The notes under the pieces are model-generated. The model did not search any database. It saw only the letters and a list, made by a program, of their open reading frames with translations, and was not told the DNA's origin. Shown here piece by piece: positions 1-4,859 of a stretch of 5,829 nucleotides of DNA. A program made the translations under genes and the position numbers. The DNA comes from JAMXLO01 sp041487355. Its GTDB lineage: Bacteria; Pseudomonadota; Alphaproteobacteria; Acetobacterales; Acetobacteraceae. Numbering within the stretch: position 1 is the first letter of the stretch; each line of letters begins with the position of its first letter. The stretch is from contig JBGPND010000286.1 in the NCBI GenBank assembly GCA_041487355.1, positions 1 through 5,829 on the forward strand, written 5' to 3'.

Positions 1-1
1 C

Positions 2-376
2 GGCGATCTGATCCGCCAGCGTTCCGACGGCCTGATCGAGTTCGTCGGCCGCCGCGACTCCCAGGTGAAAATCCGCGGGCAACGCGTGGAGCTCGGCGAA
101 ATCGAGGAACGGTTGCGGGCCGAAAGCGGGGTCGACGATGCCGCGGTGGTGGCCAAGGAGGACGGCGAAGATGTCGTCTTGCTGGCATTCATCGTCGCAA
201 GCGCGCCGGCGCCGGAGCAGAGTGCCGCGTTCATCCACGGGCTTCGAACGAGGCTGATGCAGGCGTTGCCAGTCTTCATGGTTCCTTCGCGGATGGCCCT
301 CGTCGCGAGCCTGCCGCGCCTGGCATCCGGCAAGCCCGATCGCCGCGCGCTGCTTGGCGGCACGATAACGCAATAA
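2..376 (+). CDS. C-terminal end of an NRPS-type adenylation domain protein (5' truncated)
   Basis: The reading frame is open from the left edge, so the true start lies outside the window and an internal GTG at 65 should not be taken as the start. The 124 visible residues are the end of an AMP-forming adenylation domain, which activates an amino or other carboxylic acid with ATP. They begin with GDLIRQRSDGLIEFVGRRD (core motifs A7 and the start of A8). The A8 hinge QVKIRGQRVELGEIE follows. Near the end is LASGKPDRRAL, which matches core motif A10; its invariant catalytic lysine is encoded at 332-334. Only 13 residues follow that lysine before the TAA stop, so there is no thiolation (carrier) domain and no thioesterase after it. 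It could be the last domain of a multidomain NRPS or a stand-alone adenylating enzyme; the substrate-binding pocket is outside the window. The family call is firm, the exact product unknown. Confidence 0.9.
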   Translation, partial: GDLIRQRSDGLIEFVGRRDSQVKIRGQRVELGEIEERLRAESGVDDAAVVAKEDGEDVVLLAFIVASAPAPEQSAAFIHGLRTRLMQALPVFMVPSRMALVASLPRLASGKPDRRALLGGTITQ

Positions 377-419
377 TGCGTGATTTCGGCGCGGTTGCGG
401 CATTCAGTTTTATTGGAAA

Positions 420-448
420 TTGACGAACGGGATTTTAACGCTTCGCTA
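420..448 (+). promoter_or_regulatory. Weak candidate promoter in the AT-rich gap before the RTX-like gene
   Basis: The 215-bp gap at 377-591 is visibly richer in A and T than the genes around it, as expected for a regulatory region. TTGACG at 420-425 is a good -35 match, but the hexamer 17 bases on, TCGCTA, is a poor -10. A 6-bp inverted repeat (CGCTTC 439-444, GAAGCG 458-463, 13-base loop) overlaps it; this could be an operator, or a weak terminator of the upstream adenylation gene. The gap suggests that the RTX-like gene has its own promoter, but the exact site cannot be fixed from sequence alone. Confidence 0.2.
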
Positions 449-577
449 AGAATTCGAGAAGCGCAACTTACTCTTTATTGGCGATTATTCCTGACCGGAT
501 AACGCATTATTTCTGGCTGTGCATAAATGCCGCGTCAGATTGGCTCCCGATCACCCGGGCAATTCTGCACGGGCAAT

Positions 578-583
578 GGAGAG
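578..583 (+). promoter_or_regulatory. Ribosome binding site setting the RTX-like gene start
   Basis: GGAGAG lies 8 bases before the ATG at 592. It favours this start over the in-frame TTG at 478, which would add 38 residues of different character (Trp-, His- and Ile-containing) encoded by the AT-rich gap. Confidence 0.7.
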
Positions 584-591
584 ACCACGCC

Positions 592-1926
592 ATGCCAACC
601 GTCACCGTGGCAGGTGCGCACGGCCAGACCGTGACCCTCAACTTTGACACCAATGCCAATGCCGTGCTGGCGCAAAAGCTCGCCGCCGCGATCACGGCGG
701 GTGTGCAAGCCGGGACCATCCTGCCCGCGGTGGACACCGATAGCCCGCCACCGCCCTTGCCCGCGGGCAAGGCAGGTGAGTTCGTCAAGACAGACGATGG
801 CTTGACGGCACTGCCGCCGGGCTACAAAACGGTCGTCAACACCGCCGACGAGGCGGTGATGTTCGGCTCCGGGGATGCGGATGAAACGGTGCTGTCCAGC
901 ACCGGCGATCTCACCTTCTTCGCGACGGGCGGCTCGGGCACGGTGGTCGCCGGTGGCGGCGACAATCGCATCGTGGTGCCGCCGAGCGACAAGGGCGACT
1001 GGTCGATCAACACCGGCAAAGGCGATGACACCGTCCTGGCCGGCGGCAGCGGCAACGACACGATCAACGCAGGCGGCGGCCATAACGCGATCAGTCTTGG
1101 CTCCGGCAGCGACGTGGTGCAGTCCACCGGTGACGACACCGTGTCCGCCGGCAGCGGTCGCGAGACGATCACCGCGGTCGGCACGCATCGCGACCTGATC
1201 TACGGCAATGCCAGCCAATTGTTCTTCGTCGCCGGAGACGGTTCGGCCACGGTGTTCGGTGGCAGCGGCAGCGACACGTTCTTCGGCGGCAAGGGCCCGG
1301 ACCTGGTGTATGGCGGTACCGGCGGGAACAACCTGCTGTTCGCCGGCACCGGCAAAGCCACGTTGTTCGGCGGCGGCGACGGCGACCAGTTGTTTGCCGC
1401 TGGCAACAAGGCCCAGGCGCTGCACGCCGGCACCGGCAACGAGACATTGTTCGGCGGCTTCGCCTCAGGCGCGGACACCTTCTACGGCGGCACGGGGGCA
1501 GCGCAGATCACCGGCGGTGCCGGCAACGACACGTTCGTGGCCGGCACCGGCTCGGTCACGATCACGGCCGGCCTCGGCAGCAACCTGTTCGTGTTCACCG
1601 ACGGCCAGGCCGGCGGAACCGAGCTGATCCAGGCGTTCACCAGCGGCCGGGACCAGATCGACCTGCAAGACTACGGCAAGCACGAAGTGGCAAATGCGCT
1701 GAAGTCGCAGCAGGTCGTGGGCGGCTCGGACACCATCACGCTCTCCGACCACACCACGATCACCTTCGCCGGTATCGGCAGCCTGACTGCGAGCGACTTC
1801 ATCACCAGCGGCGGCGGCTCCGGCGATGACCGCGGCCATGACCATGACGATGGCCATCATGGCCATGGCGATCTGGGCGCAGACGATCACGGCCATATCC
1901 GCGACACGCTGTTCGGCCACTCCTGA
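592..1926 (+). CDS. RTX-like (hemolysin-type calcium-binding repeat) protein with His/Asp-rich C-terminal tail
   Basis: The protein has 444 residues and no N-terminal signal peptide or membrane segment. Residues 1-50 form a small N-terminal segment with a possible helix (about 24-38), then a Pro-rich linker SPPPPLP (51-57). From about 90 to 350 it is a Gly/Asp/Asn-rich repeat array. Units such as GGSGNDTIN, GGSGSDTFF and GGAGNDTFV fit the RTX nonapeptide GGxGxDxUx, which folds as a calcium-binding beta-roll; many other units are degenerate and lack the Asp. A stretch with GRDQIDLQDY (Asp at 354) resembles the region after the repeats in serralysin-type proteins. Residues 412-444 carry 8 His and 9 Asp. 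RTX proteins are normally exported by a type I system using an uncleaved C-terminal signal, which fits the missing signal peptide, but no transporter gene is in the window. The role is unknown: adhesin, matrix protein or metal-binding surface protein are all possible. No catalytic domain is visible. Confidence 0.8.
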   Translation: MPTVTVAGAHGQTVTLNFDTNANAVLAQKLAAAITAGVQAGTILPAVDTDSPPPPLPAGKAGEFVKTDDGLTALPPGYKTVVNTADEAVMFGSGDADETVLSSTGDLTFFATGGSGTVVAGGGDNRIVVPPSDKGDWSINTGKGDDTVLAGGSGNDTINAGGGHNAISLGSGSDVVQSTGDDTVSAGSGRETITAVGTHRDLIYGNASQLFFVAGDGSATVFGGSGSDTFFGGKGPDLVYGGTGGNNLLFAGTGKATLFGGGDGDQLFAAGNKAQALHAGTGNETLFGGFASGADTFYGGTGAAQITGGAGNDTFVAGTGSVTITAGLGSNLFVFTDGQAGGTELIQAFTSGRDQIDLQDYGKHEVANALKSQQVVGGSDTITLSDHTTITFAGIGSLTASDFITSGGGSGDDRGHDHDDGHHGHGDLGADDHGHIRDTLFGHS

Positions 1927-1947
1927 CGGGCTGAGCACGGCACAAAC

Positions 1948-1977
1948 GCACCCGGGCGGCACGCGCCGTCCGGGTTG
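1948..1977 (+). terminator. GC-rich hairpin, probable terminator of the RTX-like gene
   Basis: A near-perfect stem begins 22 bases after the stop codon: 1948-1960 pairs with 1965-1977 (13 pairs, two of them G-U) around the four-base loop ACGC. No U-run follows, so it is not a textbook intrinsic terminator, but position and strength fit 3'-end formation or RNA stabilisation in a high-GC genome. Its right foot overlaps the candidate metZ -35 box. Confidence 0.5.
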
Positions 1978-2004
1978 ACGGGACAATCGGTGGCGCCCTA
2001 GGTT
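1975..2004 (+). promoter_or_regulatory. Candidate metZ promoter
   Basis: TTGACG at 1975-1980 is a strong -35 match. A weak -10 candidate, TAGGTT at 1999-2004, sits after an 18-base spacer within CCCTAGGTTGC. Transcription would start near 2010, just ahead of the riboswitch at 2028, which is where a promoter for a riboswitch-controlled leader is expected. The -10 match is poor, so the placement rests partly on context. Confidence 0.4.
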
Positions 2005-2027
2005 GCCTCCGTCGGGTCCAGCCCGGC

Positions 2028-2085
2028 CCTCGTGATTTGTCCGGCCGGATTGCGGCGAGGTGAAACAAGCGCGCTAAAGAGGCCA
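2028..2085 (+). promoter_or_regulatory. SAM-II riboswitch (metA motif) in the metZ leader
   Basis: The sequence matches the SAM-II aptamer, an S-adenosylmethionine sensor typical of alphaproteobacterial metA, metX and metZ leaders. Stem P1 is CCTCG (2028-2032) paired with CGAGG (2056-2060). The conserved GTGATTTG follows at 2032-2039, then the loop with CCGGCCGGATTGCGGC (2041-2056). GTGAAACAA at 2060-2068 corresponds to the usual GTTAAACAA. GCTAAAGAGGCC at 2073-2084 is the conserved 3' strand of the pseudoknot; its GGCC can pair with GGCC at 2043-2046. The last aptamer base is about 70 bases from the metZ ATG. By family knowledge, SAM binding lowers expression of the downstream gene, giving feedback control of homocysteine synthesis. 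Confidence 0.88.
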
Positions 2086-2146
2086 GCGAACAGCCCCTCT
2101 CACCGGGCTCGAGCTGCTCCATCGGTCGGGCCAACCGTCAAGAGGG
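2078..2146 (+). promoter_or_regulatory. Proposed riboswitch expression platform with anti-Shine-Dalgarno and metZ ribosome binding site
   Basis: The metZ ribosome binding site AGAGGG (2141-2146) lies 8 bases before the ATG and is exactly complementary to CCCTCT at 2095-2100. The same segment can instead pair through CCTCT (2096-2100) with AGAGG at 2078-2082, which is part of the aptamer's 3' strand. The two helices exclude each other. If SAM holds 2081-2084 in the pseudoknot, the anti-Shine-Dalgarno is free to mask the ribosome binding site. Without SAM it can pair with the aptamer strand and leave the site open. A further hairpin, AGCCC (2092-2096) with GGGCT (2105-2109), also competes. The complementarity is seen directly; the mechanism is inferred. 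Confidence 0.5.
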
Positions 2147-2154
2147 CCCAGACA

Positions 2155-3372
2155 ATGACCAGCGATCCCACGAAATTCCGCCCCGCCACCCGCCTCGTGC
2201 ATGGCGGCGTCCAGCGCAGCCAGTTCGGCGAGACCGCCGAGGCGCTGTTCCTCACCTCGGGCTACGTCTACGACAACGCCGAGCAGGCCGAAGGCACCTT
2301 CGCCGGCACGGTCGAGCACTACCAGTATTCGCGCTTCGCCAATCCGACGCTGTCGATGCTGGAGGAACGGCTCTGCCTGATCGAGGGCGCCGAAGCCTGT
2401 CGCACCACGGCGACCGGCATGGCCGCGGTGAATTCGGCGCTGCTCGCGCACCTCAAGGCCGGCGACCGCGTCGTGGCATCCCGCGCACTGTTCGGCTCGT
2501 GCCACTGGATCGTCTCCACCCTGCTGCCGAAATTCGGCATCGCCACCGAATTCGTCGACGGCAGCGATCTGGCGCAATGGCGTGCCGCTCTGTCGCGCCC
2601 GACACAGCTTGTCCTGCTGGAGACGCCGTCCAACCCGATGCTGGAGCTGGTCGATCTGCGCGCCGTCGCCGATCTGGCGCATGCCGCCGGCGCCATCGTG
2701 GTGGTGGACAACGTGTTCGCCACGCCGCTGTTGCAGCAGCCGATGAAATTTGGGGCCGACGTGGTGGTGTATTCCTGCACCAAGCATATCGACGGCCAGG
2801 GCCGCGTGCTTGGCGGCGCCGTGCTGGCCAGCCGGAAATGGATCAACGAGACTCTGCAGCCGTTCATCCGCAACACCGGCCCGGCGCTTTCGCCGTTCAA
2901 CGCCTGGGTCCTGCTCAAGGGTCTGGAGACGCTTGCACTCCGCGTCGACGCAGGCTGCCGCGGCGCCGTCGCCATCGCCGAGTTTCTCGCGGCGCGGCCG
3001 GAGGTCACGCGCGTCTGGTATCCGACCCGCGCCGATCATCCGCAGCAGGCGCTGGCACTGGCGCAGATGCAGGCCGGCGGCACGGTGGTCACGTTCGAGG
3101 TGGCGGGCGGCAAGGCAGCCGCATTCCGCGTCATGAATGCGTTCGGCCTGATCGCGGTGTCGAACAACCTCGGCGATTCCAAGTCGCTCGCGACGCATCC
3201 CGCCACCACCACGCATATGCGCATCGGGCCGGAGGAACGGGGCAAGCTTGGCATCACCGATGGCGTGATACGCCTCTCCATCGGCCTGGAGGATCTCGAG
3301 GACCTGAAGGACGACCTGGCGCAGGCACTTGCAACGATCGGCAAGACCGACACGGCTCGGGCGGCCGAGTGA
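2155..3372 (+). CDS. metZ: O-succinylhomoserine sulfhydrylase (MetZ), PLP-dependent
   Basis: The cytoplasmic enzyme joins O-succinyl-L-homoserine with sulfide to give homocysteine and succinate, the direct sulfhydrylation route to methionine. The 405-residue product has the normal length for the Cys/Met metabolism PLP family. Visible features in order are RPATRLVHGG (9-18), YSRFANPT (58-65, cofactor phosphate contacts), the SGM-like turn TATGMAAV (85-92), ETPSNP (156-161), VVVDNVFATP (182-191, Asp185 for the pyridine nitrogen) and SCTKHIDGQGRVLGG (207-221) with Schiff-base Lys210. The C-terminal part holds NNLGDSKSLATHPATTTH and the IRLSIGLED segment. The HIDGQGRVLGG version and the SAM-II leader favour MetZ over cystathionine gamma-synthase or MetY. 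The ATG at 2155 is chosen for its ribosome binding site; a longer frame from GTG 2032 would start inside the riboswitch. It is followed by a repeat-bearing gap and then apaG. Confidence 0.93.
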   Translation: MTSDPTKFRPATRLVHGGVQRSQFGETAEALFLTSGYVYDNAEQAEGTFAGTVEHYQYSRFANPTLSMLEERLCLIEGAEACRTTATGMAAVNSALLAHLKAGDRVVASRALFGSCHWIVSTLLPKFGIATEFVDGSDLAQWRAALSRPTQLVLLETPSNPMLELVDLRAVADLAHAAGAIVVVDNVFATPLLQQPMKFGADVVVYSCTKHIDGQGRVLGGAVLASRKWINETLQPFIRNTGPALSPFNAWVLLKGLETLALRVDAGCRGAVAIAEFLAARPEVTRVWYPTRADHPQQALALAQMQAGGTVVTFEVAGGKAAAFRVMNAFGLIAVSNNLGDSKSLATHPATTTHMRIGPEERGKLGITDGVIRLSIGLEDLEDLKDDLAQALATIGKTDTARAAE

Positions 3373-3374
3373 AA

Positions 3375-3388
3375 GCCCGTGCCCGGGC
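3375..3388 (+). terminator. Short GC hairpin just after metZ
   Basis: GCCCG (3375-3379) pairs with CGGGC (3384-3388) around a four-base loop, two bases after the metZ stop codon. It lacks a following T-run, so it is only a weak terminator or 3'-end stabiliser candidate. Confidence 0.25.
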
Positions 3389-3397
3389 GGTTGACGA

Positions 3398-3434
3398 TGC
3401 ATCCACGGTTGCAACGTGCCACGCAATGGATGCA
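3398..3434. repeat. Imperfect hairpin in the metZ-apaG gap
   Basis: TGCATCCA (3398-3405) and TGGATGCA (3427-3434) form an 8-bp stem. TTGC (3409-3412) and GCAA (3423-3426) add four inner pairs beyond a three-base bulge on the left side. It sits 25 bases after metZ and could contribute to 3'-end formation, or belong to the repeat island that follows. The function is unknown. Confidence 0.35.
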
Positions 3435-3466
3435 ACAGCGAATGAACGCCGATGGACGCAGCAAGC

Positions 3467-3601
3467 GTAGGGCGGCACAGCGAAGCGCATTCCGCCGTTC
3501 GGTGCTCAAGGCCGCCCTTCACTCCGGAGCCAGTCGGACGGACCAAGCCAGTATGCCACGCATCGGCAGGCGGCGGAATACGCTTCGCTGTTCCGCCCTA
3601 C
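3467..3601. repeat. Pair of 30-bp REP-like arms in inverted orientation (BIME/MITE-like element)
   Basis: The left arm (3467-3496, beginning GTAGGGCGGCACAGCGAAGC) is the reverse complement of the right arm (3572-3601, ending TTCCGCCCTAC) at 28 of 30 positions. A 75-base spacer separates them. Each arm is itself hairpin-like: GGCGGAA and TTCCGCC bracket a 12-base centre in the right arm, and GGCGG and CCGCC do so in the left. A further 6-bp complementarity (CGCAGC 3457-3462, GCTGCG 3603-3608) lies just outside. The arms resemble GTAGGGCGGAA-type dispersed elements seen in many proteobacterial intergenic regions (recollection, not a search). No gene is encoded inside and no clear target duplication is visible. 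With the two small hairpins it accounts for most of the 327-bp non-coding stretch between metZ and apaG; 3602-3699 shows nothing else clear. Confidence 0.75.
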
Positions 3602-3699
3602 CGCTGCGATGATTGATCGGCCGCGCTGGTCGCCATACTGGACAAGCGCGGTCCGCTCGCCTTCAATTTCGGCCCCGAGGCAAACCAACCGGTCGTGCC

Positions 3700-4104
3700 A
3701 TGGCCGAAAACTACTCCAAGACCACCCGCGGCGTTCGCGTCTCCGTCCGGTCCTTCTACCTGGAGGATCAGTCGCAGCCGGACGAGGGTCACTATGTCTG
3801 GGCGTATCGCGTGAAGATCGAGAACCAGGGGCGCGAGCCGGTGCAACTGCTGCGCCGCACCTGGCAGATCACCGATGCGCGCGGCCGCACTCAGCACGTG
3901 CACGGCGCCGGCGTGGTCGGCGAGCAGCCGCTGCTCGAGCCGGGGGAGAGCTTCGAGTACACCTCCGGCACGCCGCTGGACACGCCGTCCGGCTTCATGG
4001 TGGGCGCCTACCACATGGTGGTGCCGTCCTCGGGCGAGAATTTCGACGTGGCCATCCCGGCGTTCAGTCTGGACAGCCCGCACCAGAGCGGTAGGGTGCA
4101 CTAG
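3700..4104 (+). CDS. apaG: ApaG domain protein
   Basis: The product is a 134-residue soluble protein, close to the usual 125-130 of ApaG. ApaG is a small fibronectin-III-like beta-sandwich protein once linked to cobalt/magnesium tolerance and Ap4A levels; its biochemical role is not settled. Family landmarks are VRVSVRSFYLEDQS near the N-terminus, YVWAYRVKIENQG (32-44), LLRRTWQITDARGR (50-63), HVHGAGVVGEQPLLEPGESF (66-85), the YTSGTPLDTPSGFMVGAYHM region (87-106) and a final FDVAIPAFSLD (115-125). The ATG at 3700 matches the family N-terminus. An in-frame ATG at 3613 would add 29 basic, unrelated residues encoded right beside the repeat arm. The ribosome binding site is weak (GAGG at 3677-3680 is too distant). 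ApaG often sits next to metZ in alphaproteobacteria, as here, though this gap is long. Confidence 0.9.
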   Translation: MAENYSKTTRGVRVSVRSFYLEDQSQPDEGHYVWAYRVKIENQGREPVQLLRRTWQITDARGRTQHVHGAGVVGEQPLLEPGESFEYTSGTPLDTPSGFMVGAYHMVVPSSGENFDVAIPAFSLDSPHQSGRVH

Positions 4105-4190
4105 TCGCTCTCTGGGTTGTGCGCCCGGAGGCGGGCCCAATATCCCGACCAGCGGCGTCAGGTATTCGCCGCGCCCCGTCGTCCATATCC

Positions 4191-4197
4191 GGGAGGA
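4191..4197 (+). promoter_or_regulatory. Strong ribosome binding site fixing the folE GTG start
   Basis: GGGAGGA ends 9 bases before the GTG at 4207. No ATG is available nearby in frame, and the upstream in-frame TTG at 4117 has no comparable site, so GTG 4207 is the start. The 102-bp gap from apaG also holds a weak hairpin (GCCCG 4123-4127 with CGGGC 4132-4136). Confidence 0.8.
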
Positions 4198-4206
4198 ATT
4201 CGCGCG

Positions 4207-4848
4207 GTGAATATCGTCACGACCGCTGCCCGCTTCGCCGCGGAGACCGCGGCCACGACCGATCGCCCGACGCGGCAGGAGGCCGAGGAGGCGATCCGCA
4301 CCCTGCTGCGCTGGGCTGGCGATGACCCCAGCCGTGAAGGGCTGATCGACACGCCCGCCCGTGTCGCCCGCGCCTACGAGGAATTCTTCGCCGGCTATGG
4401 CGTCGATCCGGTGGCCCTGCTCGAGCGCACCTTCGAGGAGACCGACGGCTACGACGAGATCGTGCTGTTGCGCGATATCCGCCTGGAGAGCCACTGCGAG
4501 CACCACATGGTGCCGATCATCGGTCGGGCGCACGTCGCCTATCTGCCGCACCGAAGGGTCGTCGGCATCAGCAAGCTCGCGCGCGTGGTCGAGGCCTATG
4601 CCAAGCGGCTGCAGATCCAGGAGAAGCTCACCGCGCAGATCGCCAACACGATCCAGCAGGTGCTGGAGCCGCGCGGCGTGGCCGTGGTGATCGAAGCGGC
4701 GCACCAGTGCATGACCACCCGCGGCGTCCACAAGCCCGGCGTGACGATGGTGACCAGCCGCATGCTCGGCGCGTTCCGCGACGATCCGACCACACGCCGG
4801 GAAGTCCTGGCGATGATCGCAAGCGGGTCGGCGATCGGCGGGCAATAG
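4207..4848 (+). CDS. folE: GTP cyclohydrolase I (FolE, type IA)
   Basis: The enzyme converts GTP to 7,8-dihydroneopterin triphosphate plus formate, the first step of tetrahydrofolate (and other pterin) synthesis, as a cytoplasmic homodecamer. The 213-residue length is normal. Seen in order are a variable N-terminus, the helical segment LLRWAGDDPSREGLIDTPAR (33-52), then ESHCEHHMVPIIGRAHVAYL (94-113), VVGISKLARVVE (118-129), RLQIQEKLTAQIA (134-146), and EAAHQCMTTRGVHKPG (163-178). By comparison with the E. coli enzyme, the zinc ligands are Cys97, His100 and Cys168, and His99 and His166 are the catalytic histidines; all are intact. Intact Cys ligands make it the zinc type IA enzyme, not FolE2. 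The start is GTG with a strong ribosome binding site. The stop codon overlaps the ribosome binding site of the next gene, so the two are probably one transcript. Confidence 0.96.
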   Translation: MNIVTTAARFAAETAATTDRPTRQEAEEAIRTLLRWAGDDPSREGLIDTPARVARAYEEFFAGYGVDPVALLERTFEETDGYDEIVLLRDIRLESHCEHHMVPIIGRAHVAYLPHRRVVGISKLARVVEAYAKRLQIQEKLTAQIANTIQQVLEPRGVAVVIEAAHQCMTTRGVHKPGVTMVTSRMLGAFRDDPTTRREVLAMIASGSAIGGQ

Positions 4849-4853
4849 GAGGA
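4847..4853 (+). promoter_or_regulatory. Ribosome binding site overlapping the folE stop codon
   Basis: AGGAGGA starts on the second base of the folE TAG and ends 6 bases before the ATG at 4860. This arrangement usually means translational coupling, and it selects ATG 4860 over the upstream extension of the same frame into folE. Confidence 0.8.
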
Positions 4854-4859
4854 CACACG

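Noticed and set aside
535..1425. A 296-codon open frame on the - strand opposite the RTX-like gene
   Set aside because: Its Ala/Gly/Arg-rich repeats are the reverse reading of the RTX repeat codons. The sense strand has the better start, ribosome binding site and family match.
2032..2154. An N-terminal extension of MetZ from GTG 2032
   Set aside because: The extension would translate the SAM-II aptamer and leader, has no family similarity, and lacks a ribosome binding site. ATG 2155 has one.
2074..3546. A 490-codon open frame on the - strand opposite metZ
   Set aside because: It lies antisense to a clear MetZ gene and has a low-complexity, His/Arg/Gln-rich composition with no recognisable motif. 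Long antisense frames are expected at this GC content.
3467..3601. A CRISPR array or phage attachment site
   Set aside because: There are only two copies and they are in inverted orientation, with no regular spacers, cas gene, integrase or tRNA nearby.
3379..3612. A small + strand frame of 77 codons between metZ and apaG
   Set aside because: It runs through both REP-like arms, has an Arg-rich composition, and shows no supporting start signal.
3613..3699. An N-terminal extension of ApaG from ATG 3613
   Set aside because: The 29 extra residues are basic and unlike the family, and begin beside the repeat arm. No ribosome binding site is present.
4123..4136. A hairpin between apaG and folE considered as a terminator
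   Set aside because: It has only five stem pairs with no T-run after them. Such stems are frequent by chance at this GC content.
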